30,848 nucleotides of DNA from DATMER01 sp035536935 (lineage in GTDB: Bacteria > Acidobacteriota > Thermoanaerobaculia > Multivoradales > UBA5704), in NCBI GenBank assembly GCA_035536935.1, contig DATLNC010000075.1:1-30848 (forward strand), in the 5' to 3' direction. The notes below the pieces were generated by a model, which was given only the letters and a program-made list of their open reading frames with translations, was not told the DNA's origin and ran no database searches. The translations under genes were made by a program, and so were the position numbers. How positions within the stretch are numbered: position 1 is the stretch's first letter; every line of letters begins with the position of its first letter. Shown here in pieces: positions 5,842-14,900 of the stretch.

Positions 5842-7056
5842 TTAAGCAAAAGTACGAATTCTGCGACAGGCTTCCTCGAGAAGGCCTGTCTCGACAGCAA
5901 AACAAAAACGAAGGAACTTCTCGCCTGCCCGGCCCCGGAAGAACGAGGTGCCGGGCACGGCCGCCACGTGGCAGTTTTCCAGCAGAGCCATCGCGGCCTG
6001 GCTGGCGTTGTCGAAGCCCAGCCGGCTGATGTCCGCGAGCACGTAATAGGCGCCCTGCGGCACGACCGGCGTGAACCCCGCGTCGGCCAGGGCACCGCAC
6101 ACGAGGTCACGCTTTTCCTGGTACTCGGCCTGCAACCCCTGGATGTAGCTGGGCGGAAGGTTGAAGCCGTCGATCACCCCGTGTTGCAGGGGAGTCGGCG
6201 CGCAGACGTAATAGAGGTCGTTGACCAGCGCGATCAGCCGCGCCAGGGGCTCGGGCGCGGCCACGTAGCCGAGCCGCCAGCCCGTGATGCTGAAGATCTT
6301 CGACAGCCCCATGATGCTGACCGTCCGCGATCTCAGTTCCCCGAAGCTCGCAGGCGAGATGTGAGGCCGCCCGTCGAAACGGATGTACTCGTAGATCTCG
6401 TCGGTGATCACGAGCAGGTTGTGCTCGTTCGCGACCTCCTCGACGGCACGCAGGTCGGCTTCGTCGAGCATCTTGCCGCTCGGGTTGTTGGGTGTACACA
6501 GGACGATCGCGCGGGTGTTGGGACGGATCGCGCGCCGGATCGCTTCTGCGTGAATGGCGAAGGACGGCGCCTCCAACTCGACGAACTGCGGCTCGAAGCC
6601 GCCGATCAGCGCCGAGTTGACGTGATAGCCGTAGTACGGCTCGAAGATGAGGATGCCGTCGCCCTTGTTGAGAAGAGCGTTGATCGTCGAGACATAGCCG
6701 CCGGTCGCGCCGATGGTGACTGAGATCTCGGTGCGGGGATCGGCCACGATGCCGTTGTCCCTGAGCAGCTTTTCAGAAATCGCCTGGCGTAGCGCCAGGA
6801 TCCCTTCGGCATAGGAGTACGTGTTCTTGCCACTCCGCATGGCTGCAATGGCGCTGTCGAGCACCTCGGAAGGCGTCGGAAGATCACAGATCCCTTGGCC
6901 CAGGTTGATCCCGTTGACCCGCTCGCACTCGCGCGTCATGCGGCGGATTTCGGACTGTCTGAATCCATCCAGGGCGCGCGCCATGAAGGCCGGCCCCTGT
7001 CTCTCCTCGTCCTGGACCTGCGGCTCCAGGGTCTCAAACATTTGCACGTCTCCCAT
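5842..7056 (-). CDS. Class I/II PLP-dependent aminotransferase
   Basis: A 404-residue fold-type I aminotransferase. Visible elements are INLGQGICDLPTP (50-62), YSYAEGILALRQAI (80-93), CTPNNPSGK (187-195) with Asn191, DEIY (219-222) with Asp219 and Tyr222, SKIFSITGWRLGY (252-264) with the Schiff-base Lys253 and Arg261, and near the end FLRFCFA with the substrate-carboxylate Arg. It resembles the family containing bacilysin BacF and aspartate/aromatic aminotransferases. It is the first gene of the operon and lies 20 bases before the BacA-like gene, so transamination of a prephenate-derived keto acid is the likely job. ATG 7056 is used here; Met6 at 7041 has GGGAG upstream and may be the true start. 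Confidence 0.88.
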   Translation of the reverse strand: MGDVQMFETLEPQVQDEERQGPAFMARALDGFRQSEIRRMTRECERVNGINLGQGICDLPTPSEVLDSAIAAMRSGKNTYSYAEGILALRQAISEKLLRDNGIVADPRTEISVTIGATGGYVSTINALLNKGDGILIFEPYYGYHVNSALIGGFEPQFVELEAPSFAIHAEAIRRAIRPNTRAIVLCTPNNPSGKMLDEADLRAVEEVANEHNLLVITDEIYEYIRFDGRPHISPASFGELRSRTVSIMGLSKIFSITGWRLGYVAAPEPLARLIALVNDLYYVCAPTPLQHGVIDGFNLPPSYIQGLQAEYQEKRDLVCGALADAGFTPVVPQGAYYVLADISRLGFDNASQAAMALLENCHVAAVPGTSFFRGRAGEKFLRFCFAVETGLLEEACRRIRTFA

Positions 7057-7092
7057 AGCGTGAGCTCTCGTTGTCAGGACTCCACGACTACT

Positions 7093-7120
7093 AGAGTGCG
7101 CAAACTCAGCCAGAGTGCGC
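7093..7120. repeat. Direct repeat AGAGTGCGC x2, possible operator
   Basis: AGAGTGCGC occurs at 7093-7101 and 7112-7120, 19 bases start to start, close to two helical turns. It lies 37-64 bases before the aminotransferase ATG. The spacing and position suit binding of a dimeric regulator, but no regulator gene is in the window. Confidence 0.35.
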
Positions 7121-7183
7121 CGCTTTTCCCTCGTTTTGTTGTAGCGAGCTACTCGCTGGGGAAGGAGGTCTGCGATGCAACTA

Positions 7184-7212
7184 AAATGCAGACGTACTTA
7201 AAATTCTGTAAA
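7184..7212 (-). promoter_or_regulatory. Weak candidate promoter of the aminotransferase operon
   Basis: On the minus strand TTTACA (7212-7207) is five of six for the -35 consensus and is followed after 17 bases by CATTTT (7189-7184), only three of six for -10. This is the best pair I find in the AT-rich part of the gap. Confidence 0.2.
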
Positions 7213-7300
7213 CAACAAGAGTAGAGAAATATCAGCGGCTCTGAAATGAGGGTGCGTCTGTGAAGGGGGCGTGCACCTCGCATACCCCAATACCCGGGCT

Positions 7301-8194
7301 CTAATGAGGGGAAGGCGGGAGCGGGCTGGTGATGTCGAGCACCAGCTTCCAGGCGTCTCCGCCCTGCTTTTTCCAAATCCTGAGGTAGTGACCCTTCTCG
7401 GCGAGATTGCCCGCGGCCGTCTCTTCGTAGGTGCCGTAGGTGTAGCCGAAGTCGCCGGCGCGGGAGGTGCCCGCCTTTAACGGCTCCCAACTCATTGCGA
7501 CCTTCCGCTCCGTGAGGAAGGCGCGGATCGCGTCCTTGCCGGTCACGGGAAAGGCGCCGTTCCGCAGGACCCGGGCGTCGTCGGTGAGGAGGCCCGCATA
7601 GCCTGCCGGCATACCCTTGGCCTTCGCCTCATCGCCGAACGCACGATCGGCTGCCAGGAGCGAGGCCTCGGCCGTTGCCGGGCTCTCGACGCCTCCACGG
7701 GTGCGGACCTCGGCGAGGTCGAGCCGCAACGCCTCGGGCGTGGCGGCGGTCGGCTTCGGATTGACGTTGCCGATGTCGGTCACCAGCTTCCAGGTGCCGT
7801 CCTCCCGCTTCTTCCAGATTGTGACGTAGTTGCCATGGAGGACGTTGGTGTCGTCCTTGCCCTTGGGGCGCGCCTCCCAGGGACCGGTCGAGTAGCCGAG
7901 GTCGCCGCTGCGGGCGATGTCCGCCTTGACCGGAAACCAGGTGAGGAGGCCAGGCGGGGCAGGGCGGGCTTCGGTCCAGGGCCTGCCCAGTATCGGTCCC
8001 GGGCGGAACAGGATCGAGTCGTCGGCCAGATTGGCCAGGAAAGCGGCCTTCGTCCCCTGCTCTTCGGAGGTTTTCGAGAACGCCCGTTCCGCGGCTACCA
8101 AGGAGTCAAGATCGGCCTGGAGATCCGGCTCGGCCGGCGCGGCGAAAAGGGGCACGGCGGTCAACAACAACAGCAGCGGAAGGGTTCTTTTCAT
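7301..8194 (-). CDS. Secreted protein with two SnoaL/DUF4440-like domains
   Basis: A 297-residue protein. MKRTLPLLLLLTAVPLFAAPA is a clear Sec signal peptide with cleavage likely after FAA. The mature part holds two copies of a domain that starts with (V/L)AA(E/D)RAF, passes through a (L)AD/TDD segment, then (S/A)GD(L/F)GY(S/T)(T/Y)G, then Y(V/L)(T/R)IWKK, and ends in WKLV.DI. This order fits the SnoaL-like/DUF4440 (NTF2-like) fold. The two copies look like a tandem duplication. ATG 8194 is chosen for the signal peptide; upstream codons overlap the thioesterase coding region. It starts ten bases after the megasynthase stop without a clear ribosome binding site, so it is probably co-transcribed. 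Members are often of unknown function; a binding or protective role outside the cytoplasm is a guess. Confidence 0.75.
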   Translation of the reverse strand: MKRTLPLLLLLTAVPLFAAPAEPDLQADLDSLVAAERAFSKTSEEQGTKAAFLANLADDSILFRPGPILGRPWTEARPAPPGLLTWFPVKADIARSGDLGYSTGPWEARPKGKDDTNVLHGNYVTIWKKREDGTWKLVTDIGNVNPKPTAATPEALRLDLAEVRTRGGVESPATAEASLLAADRAFGDEAKAKGMPAGYAGLLTDDARVLRNGAFPVTGKDAIRAFLTERKVAMSWEPLKAGTSRAGDFGYTYGTYEETAAGNLAEKGHYLRIWKKQGGDAWKLVLDITSPLPPSPH

Positions 8195-8204
8195 GGATGT
8201 GACT

Positions 8205-11200
8205 CTACTCGAAGACGGTTTCCATTTCGCCGGCGAAAGCCTGCTCCTCCAGATAGAGACGGAGCCGCGCGGCGAGGACACTCACGTTCGGCTCGGCCAG
8301 CAGGGTCAGGTGATTTCCCGGCACGGTGTGGATCTCGACCGTGCCGTCGACGAACCGGCGCCAGCCCAGGTCGGCCTCTGCATGCGGCGACTCCTCGGCC
8401 CGGAGCAGCACCAGGCCGTCCGGATAGGAGCCCGGACGGTAGCGCCGCGCCGCCCTGGCATTGGCGCGATAGACCGCGAGCACGCGGCGCAGTTGCGCCT
8501 CGCCCGATCCCGGTGGCAGAAAGTCGATGGCCGCCAGCCGCTCGGTCACATAGGCGATCTGCCCGTCGGCGTCGAGCGCCTCCAGCCGGTCGCGCGAAAC
8601 CTCCGGCGCTCGGCCGTGGAAGTTGCCGACGTAGGCCGCAATATCGAGGAGGAAGTCGGCATCGCTCTCCTCAGGGCCCGACTCAACGGTTAGTGCGCCG
8701 TCGATCACCGCGAGCAGGGCCACAGTGGCTCCGGCCGCGCGGAGCTGCCGCGCCATCTCGAAGGCGACCGCGCCGCCGAGCGACCAGCCGCCCAGGAAGT
8801 AGGGACCCTCGGGCTGGATGCGCCGGACCTCCTGGATGTAGCGCTCGGCCATCTCCTCGATCCGCGACGGCGGATTCTCGCCGTCCGCCTGGATGCCGTA
8901 GAACGGCTGGTCGTCGCCGAGATGGCGGGCGAGGCCCGCGTAGCAGAGCACGTCGCCGCCGGCCGGGTGGACCCAGAAGAACGGCGGCTTCCCACCCTTC
9001 GCCTGCAGGGGGATGAGGTTGGACGACGGTCCGGCAGTCATCTCCTCGCGGAGCAGCGCGGCCATGCCCTCGACCGTGCCGGCCGTGAAGAGCGCGGTGA
9101 GCGGCAGCGCGCGGCCGAGCCGCTCCTCGATCCTCGACATCAGGCGCACGGCGAGGAGCGAGTGGCCGCCCAGGGCGAAGAAGTCGTCGCGCACGCCGAT
9201 CGGGCCGGTGCCGAGCGCCTCCTCCCAGAGATGGGCCAGCTCGTGCTCCAGGGTGTCGCGCGGTGCGATGCGGTCCGCGGCGTCGGCCTGCGGGTCGGGG
9301 AGTGCCGTGCGGTCCACCTTGCCGGTGGGGGAGAGTGGCAGCGCCTCGATTGGCACGACCGCCGCGGGCAGCATGTGCTCGGGCAGGCGCTCGCGCAGGA
9401 AGGCGCGCAGGTCGGTCGAAGAGACCGCTTCGCCCTCGTGGAAGACGACCCAGGCGACGAGGCGGCGGTCGGAGCCGGAGCCGCGCACGGCCGCGGCGCA
9501 CTCGCGCACCGCGGGGTGGCGGGCGAGCGCGGCCTCGGCCTCGCCCAGCTCGATCCGCAGGCCGCGCAGCTTGACTTGGTGGTCGACGCGGCCGAGGAAC
9601 TCCAGCGTGCCGTCCGGCAGGTGGCGAGCGAGGTCGCCGGTGCGGTAGAGGCGCTCGCCATCCGGGTGGGGGAGGAGGCGCTGGGCCGTGAGGTCGGGCC
9701 GGTTCAGGTAGCCGCGCGCCAGGCCCTCGCCCGCGATGCACAGCTCGCCGGGCACGCCCACGGGCACGGGCTGGCCGGAGCGGTCGCGCAGGTGGACCGC
9801 GGTACCGCCCACGGGCCGGCCGATCGGCGGCTCCTTGGCGAAGGCGCCGGTCAGGTGGAGGACGGTCGCATAGATCGTGGCCTCGGTCGGGCCATAGCAG
9901 TTGAGCAGGCGGATGCGGCTCGCCCAGCGCGTCGCGAGCTCGCCCGGGCAACTGTCGCCGCCCACGCTCGCCGTGACCACCGTGGGCAGGCCCTCCTCGG
10001 GCAGGTTGGCGAGCACGGCCGGCGTGAGGACGGCCGTGGTGATGCCATGGCGGCCGATGGTCGCCGCGAGCGCCTCTCCGGACAGCAGGGCTGCGCGCGG
10101 AGCGATGACGAGCGTGGCGCCGCTCGCCAGCGCCAGCCAGGTCTCCAGCACCGAGGCGTCGAAGCTGAACGAGACCGACTGGAGCACGCGGCTCTCCGGG
10201 CCGACCTGGAAGTGGCCGATCGCCTCGCGGATCAGGCGCGCGGCCGAGCCGTGGCGCACGAGCACGCCGTTCGGCCGGCCGGTCGAGCCCGAGGTGTAGA
10301 TGACGTAGGCCAGGTGGTCCGGCGTCACCCGCGGGAGCGGGGCGGTTTTCCCGCGTTGACGCAACGGAACGTCCAGGGGTACGACCTTGCCGCCATAGGG
10401 GGGCAGGGATTCGAGTAGCCGCGTATCGGCGAGGAGCACGGGCGCGGCCGAGTCCTCCAGCATGAAGGCCAGGCGCTCCTCGGGATAGGAGGCGTCGAGC
10501 GGCACGTAGGCGCCGCCGGCCATCCAGACCGCGAGGACCGCGACGATGCGTTCGACCCCCGGCTCGGCCGCGATGCCGACGCGGGTCTCGGGTCCGACAC
10601 CCAGCTTCACGAGGTGCCGGGCCAGACGGCCAGCCCGCTTTGCGAGGTCGCCGTAGGTGATCGACTTGTCGCCGAAGACCATGGCGGGGTGATCCGGAGC
10701 CTCCGCCGCCCGCATCGCGAAGGTCTCGTGGAGGGGGTCGACGGGGAGCGCTTCCATGCCTGCGTTCCAGCCGCGGAGCTGCTCCTGCTCGGCCCCGGTG
10801 AGGAGCGGCAGGTCGGAGGTCCGGATGGAGGGATCGGCCACCGCGGCTTCGAGGAGCGTGAGCAGGTGGCCGGTCATGCGCTCTATGCGCGCGCGGTCGA
10901 AGAGGTCGGTCGCGTACTCCCAGACGCCGCCGACGTCTTCCCCGGCCTCGGCCAGGGCCAGGAGCAGGTCGGTCTTTGCGGTCGTCGAGTCGAGGTCGAC
11001 AGGCGCAAGCGTCAGGCCGGGCAGCTCGAACCGGTCGGCCGGCGCGTTACGCAGCGAGAAGACGACCTGGAAGAGCGGGTTGCGCGCGAGGCTGCGCTCG
11101 ATGCCCAGCTCCTCCACGAGCTTCTCGAAGGGCAGGTCCTGGTGCTCGTAGGCGGCGAGCGCGTTCGCGCGCACCCGGCCGAGGAGATCGGCGAAGGGCG

Positions 11201-11906
11201 GATCGCCCGACAGGTCGGCGCGTAGGGCCAGGTTGTTGACGAAGGAGCCGATCAACCCCTCGGTCTCGCCGCGGTTGCGATTGGCCACGGGCGAGCCGAC
11301 CAGGAGGTCGTCCTCACCCGTGTAGCGGGCGAGGACGACCTCGAACGCCGCGAGGAGCGACATGAACAGGGTCACGCCCTGGCGCCGGCCCAGGTCGCGG
11401 AGCGCGGCGGTGAGCTCCGCCGGCACGGCGAGGGGCACGCTCGCGCCGCGGAAGGTCTGCACCGGCGGCCGCGGCCGGTCCGCGGGCAACTCGAGGACCG
11501 TGGGCGTGCCGCGCAGCGCCTCCTTCCAATGGGCGATCTGCTCGTCCAGCACCTCGCCGGACAGCCAGTCGCGCTGCCAGCGGGCGAAGTCCGCGTACTG
11601 CACCGGCAGGTCCGGCAGCCGGGCGGCCCGGCCTTCGAGCGCCGCGGTGGCGAGCTCGGCCAGCTCGTGCACAAGCACGTCGAACGACCAGCCGTCCGAG
11701 ACGATGTGGTGGAGGGTGAGGATTGCCAGATGCTCCTCCTCGTCCAGCCGAACAAGCAGCGCGCGGAGCAGCGGCCCGCGTTCCAGGTCGAACGGCCGCG
11801 CCGCCTCCCGATCCAGGCGCCGGCGGGCCTCGGGCTCGTGCATCTCCGTGGGCAGGGCCGAGAGGTCGACGATCGGCAGGGGCACGGCCAGCTCCGGGGA
11901 GACCAC
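8205..11906 (-). CDS. NRPS, terminal part after the in-frame TAG (C fragment-A-PCP-TE)
   Basis: This frame continues the upstream megasynthase directly after an in-frame TAG. The first usable start is the GTG at 11906, one codon beyond the stop, with no Shine-Dalgarno sequence, so reinitiation would be inefficient. If started there the C domain lacks its first 70 or so residues, including the SFAQERLWFL motif, but keeps HHIVSDGWS. A-domain, PCP (active Ser at 9159-9161) and a type I thioesterase with GWSLGG (Ser at 8781-8783) and a late GNH His follow. It carries the final extension and chain release. The same frame, the C-domain sequence running through the stop and normal domain order show that it was one protein with the upstream part. 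Its present status (pseudogene, split gene, readthrough or sequence error) is open. Confidence 0.85.
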   Translation of the reverse strand: MVSPELAVPLPIVDLSALPTEMHEPEARRRLDREAARPFDLERGPLLRALLVRLDEEEHLAILTLHHIVSDGWSFDVLVHELAELATAALEGRAARLPDLPVQYADFARWQRDWLSGEVLDEQIAHWKEALRGTPTVLELPADRPRPPVQTFRGASVPLAVPAELTAALRDLGRRQGVTLFMSLLAAFEVVLARYTGEDDLLVGSPVANRNRGETEGLIGSFVNNLALRADLSGDPPFADLLGRVRANALAAYEHQDLPFEKLVEELGIERSLARNPLFQVVFSLRNAPADRFELPGLTLAPVDLDSTTAKTDLLLALAEAGEDVGGVWEYATDLFDRARIERMTGHLLTLLEAAVADPSIRTSDLPLLTGAEQEQLRGWNAGMEALPVDPLHETFAMRAAEAPDHPAMVFGDKSITYGDLAKRAGRLARHLVKLGVGPETRVGIAAEPGVERIVAVLAVWMAGGAYVPLDASYPEERLAFMLEDSAAPVLLADTRLLESLPPYGGKVVPLDVPLRQRGKTAPLPRVTPDHLAYVIYTSGSTGRPNGVLVRHGSAARLIREAIGHFQVGPESRVLQSVSFSFDASVLETWLALASGATLVIAPRAALLSGEALAATIGRHGITTAVLTPAVLANLPEEGLPTVVTASVGGDSCPGELATRWASRIRLLNCYGPTEATIYATVLHLTGAFAKEPPIGRPVGGTAVHLRDRSGQPVPVGVPGELCIAGEGLARGYLNRPDLTAQRLLPHPDGERLYRTGDLARHLPDGTLEFLGRVDHQVKLRGLRIELGEAEAALARHPAVRECAAAVRGSGSDRRLVAWVVFHEGEAVSSTDLRAFLRERLPEHMLPAAVVPIEALPLSPTGKVDRTALPDPQADAADRIAPRDTLEHELAHLWEEALGTGPIGVRDDFFALGGHSLLAVRLMSRIEERLGRALPLTALFTAGTVEGMAALLREEMTAGPSSNLIPLQAKGGKPPFFWVHPAGGDVLCYAGLARHLGDDQPFYGIQADGENPPSRIEEMAERYIQEVRRIQPEGPYFLGGWSLGGAVAFEMARQLRAAGATVALLAVIDGALTVESGPEESDADFLLDIAAYVGNFHGRAPEVSRDRLEALDADGQIAYVTERLAAIDFLPPGSGEAQLRRVLAVYRANARAARRYRPGSYPDGLVLLRAEESPHAEADLGWRRFVDGTVEIHTVPGNHLTLLAEPNVSVLAARLRLYLEEQAFAGEMETVFE

Positions 11907-11909
11907 CTG

Positions 11910-11912
11910 CTA
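11910..11912 (-). other. In-frame TAG inside the last condensation domain
   Basis: The coding strand reads GGC GAG CCC TAG CAG GTG GTC. Without the stop the protein reads TTFTDAAGEP-x-QVVSPELAVPL, a normal C-domain sequence; sister domains in this protein have GEPRQRV, GRPYQLV, GRPVQVI and GPMQVV here. A single base change (for example from TAC or CAG) would explain the stop. Confidence 0.9.
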
Positions 11913-14900
11913 GGGCTCGCCCGCGGCGTCGGTGAACGTGGTGCGCAGGGCGTCGTGGCGGCGGACGATCTCGGCAAGCGCCGCTGCGAACACGGCCGGA
12001 TCGAGCGCACCGGAGATGCGCAGGGCGAACGGCACGTTGTAGAACGCGCTCCCGGGCTGCAAGCGGTCGAGGAACCAGAGCCGTTCCTGCGCGAAGGAGA
12101 GCCGGGCCCGGAACCGGTCCTCGCCCATGCCCGGAACGAGTGGCGGAGCCGGAGGTCCGCCGCTTATGCGGGCCGCCTCGATGCGTAGGGCGAGCCCGGC
12201 CGGTGTCGGCGTCTCGAAGATGTCGCGCAGGGGGATCTCGACGCCGAACAGCTCGCGCACCCGCGACGCCAGGCGTGTGGCGAGGAGCGAGTGGCCGCCG
12301 AGCTCGAAGAACTGGTCCTCCACCCCCACGTTTTCCAGTCCGAGCAGCTCGCCCCAGACCCCGGTCAGCATCTCCTCGGCCGGTGTGCGCGGCGCAACCA
12401 GCTCCCGCTCGGCGGCGGCCGGCGGCTCGATCCGGGCGAGAGCCTTCCGGTCCACCTTGCCGTTCGGGCTGAGCGGCAGGGCATCGAGCACCACGATCCC
12501 GGACGGCACCTGGAAGGAGGGCAGCCGCGCCTTCAGGGAGGCACGGATCTCCTCGGAGCGCAGAGGGCCTGACACGTAGGCCACGAGGCGCTTGTCGGCT
12601 CCCTCGCCGAGCGCGAGCACCGCGGCCTCGGCGATTCCCGGGATGGCCAGGAGCGCGGACTCGACCTCGCCCAGCTCGATGCGGAAGCCGCGAATCTTGA
12701 TCTGGAAGTCGACCCGGCCCAGGAACTCGGCGGCGCCGTCCGGCCGCCGCTCCACCCGGTCGCCGGTGCGGTACAGCCGCGCTCCGGGCTCGCCGGAGAA
12801 CGGGTCGGGGACGAAGCGCTCCGCCGTCAGCTCCGGCCGCGCCAGGTATCCTCGGCTCACCTGGACACCGCCGATCAGCAGCTCGCCCGGCACGCCAACC
12901 GGAACCGGCCGCAGCCGCGGATCGACGATGTGAAGCCGCGTGTTGGGCACCGGCCTGCCGATCGGCACCGATCCTCGCCGGCCGTCCCGTTCGCAAGTCC
13001 AGAAGGTGGTTTCGCTGGCCGTCTCCGTCGGACCGTAAAGGTTGTGCAGCTCCGCCTCCGAGACCCGGAAGAAGTCCGCCACGATATCTTCCGTGAGCTC
13101 TTCGCCGCCGCAGTAGACACGGCGCAGGCTGCGGCACCCGTCCAGCCAGCCGCCGTCCAGCATCGCGCGCAGGAGCGACGGCACCACCTGCAGGATGGTG
13201 GCCCCGGATTCCTGGATGCTGCGCGCCAGCGCGGCCGGATCGCGCTGCGCACCCGGCGGAGCCATGACCAGGGTGGCCCCGGCGAACAGCGGCGCCAGGA
13301 ATTCCCAGACCGAGGCGTCGAAGCTGAACGACGTCTTCTGGAGCACGCGATCGGAGGGCTCCAGGGGAAAGGTCGACTGCATCCACAGCATATGGTTGAG
13401 GATCGACCGGTGCGGTACCATGGTCCCCTTCGGCCGGCCGGTGGAGCCCGAGGTGTAGATCACGTAGGCCAGGCTCTCCGGAATCCCCTTCGCTCCGGAC
13501 CGCTGCACCTCCTCCGCCGCCTCGGCCGCGCCTGCGAGCGGCAGGACCCTGGCCTCGCGGACCGGCAGCGCCTCCAGGAGGCTCTCCTGCGCCAGCACCA
13601 CGGGCACGCGCGAGTCCGCGATCATGAAAGCGAGCCGGTCCGCGGGGTAGTCGGGATCGAGGGGGAGGTAGGCTCCGCCCGCCTTGAGCACCGCGAGCAG
13701 CGCCACCACCATCTCCAGCGACCTTTCCGCCAGCACGCCGACGACGGTCTCCGATCGCGTCCCCGCATTTCGCAGGCGCAGGGCGAGCCGGTCGGCCGCT
13801 CGATCCAGCTCGCGGTAGGTCAGGCTTCGCCCCTCGAACGTGACGGCCTGCCGCTCCGGCGAGCGTTTCACCTGCGCTTCGACCAGCTCATGCAGGCAGA
13901 CGTCCGTGGGATGGGCCACGGCCGTCTCATTCCACTGGACGAGCTGGCGCTCTTCCTCGAGGCTGAGCAGCGGGAGATCTGCGACCTGGAGCTCGGGCGC
14001 GGCGAGCGCGCCTTCGAGCAGCCGGACCAGATGGCCGCCGAGCCGGTCGAGCGTGGCGCCGTCGAACAGCTCGGTGCTGTGCTCCAGGGCGAAGACCATC
14101 CGGTCTTCGTCGGCGAGCACCGAGAGCGTCAGGTCGAACTTGGACGTGCCGTTCGCGGCGTCGATCGGCGTTACCTTCAGCTCGCGGGGCTCGAAGTCCT
14201 CGCGCGCCAGGTTCTGGAACGCCAGCATCACCTGGAAGAGAGGCGAGTGGCTCAGGCTGCGCCCGGGCGAAAGCTCCTCGACGAGCTTTTCGAACGGCAC
14301 GTCCTGATGGGCGTCCGCGTCGAGCACCTGCTCGCGGAGCCGCTCCACGAGCGCGCGGACCTCCGTCTCGCCGGTGACGTCGCAGCGCAGTACCAGAGTG
14401 TTGACGAAGAATCCGATCAGCGGCTCGATCTCGACCCGGTTCCGCCCTGCGACCGGCACGCCCACCGCGAAGCTCTCCTGAGAGCTGTAGCGGTGCAGCA
14501 GGGCCGCGAAGGCGGAGAGCATCACCATGAACGGCGTGGCGCCGAGCCGGCGCGCCGTGCTGTGGAGACTCCGGGCCAGGCCACCCTCGAAGATCAACCG
14601 GCGCGTGGCTCCGCGCCAGCTCCTCACCGCTGGCCGCGGCCGGTCGGTGGGGAGCTCGAGGAGCGGCGGCAGGCCCTGCAGCCGCTCGCGCCAGTGAGCC
14701 AGCTCCGCCTCCAGCGTCTCGCCTTGGAGCCATCGACGCTGCCAGTGCGCGAAGTCGGCGTACTGGACTGGAAGCTCGGGCAGCATCGCAGGCTTGCCGG
14801 TCGTGTTCTGCTCGTACAGGGACGTCATCTCGCGGAGGTAGATCGGGACCGACCAGCCGTCGCTGACGATGTGGTGCAGGGTGAGGAGCAAGACGTGCTC

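Larger units (their letters stand above)
7057..7300 (-). promoter_or_regulatory. Non-coding region upstream of the aminotransferase operon
   Basis: This 244-bp gap is clearly more AT-rich than its surroundings and separates the DUF4440-like gene from the seven-gene operon, so it probably carries the operon promoter. I see a direct repeat (7093-7120), a small inverted repeat AGCGA-N5-TCGCT (7143-7157) and a weak promoter match. On the plus strand a strong Shine-Dalgarno sequence precedes an eight-codon frame (7175-7201). No convincing gene is present. Confidence 0.5.
8205..12110 (-). other. Last module: C (interrupted)-A-PCP-TE
   Basis: C domain from about 12110 to 10800, A domain about 10720-9310, PCP about 9240-9060, TE about 8990-8205. 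Residues lining the A pocket read by eye as D-A-L-V-S-G-C-I-Y-K, which I cannot assign; it looks hydrophobic or aromatic. The A3 motif is TSGSTGRPNG, with Asn (10269-10271) where Lys is usual; the A10 Lys (TGKVDR) is present. The TE has GWSLGG and could hydrolyse or cyclise. Confidence 0.8.

Noticed and set aside
5822..6100. Upstream extension of the BacA-like frame
   Set aside because: It runs inside the aminotransferase coding sequence; GTG 5821 with GGGAGG is the sensible start.
11880..11930. Programmed frameshift at the NRPS break
   Set aside because: Both sides are in the same frame, so only a stop codon separates them; TAG also excludes selenocysteine.
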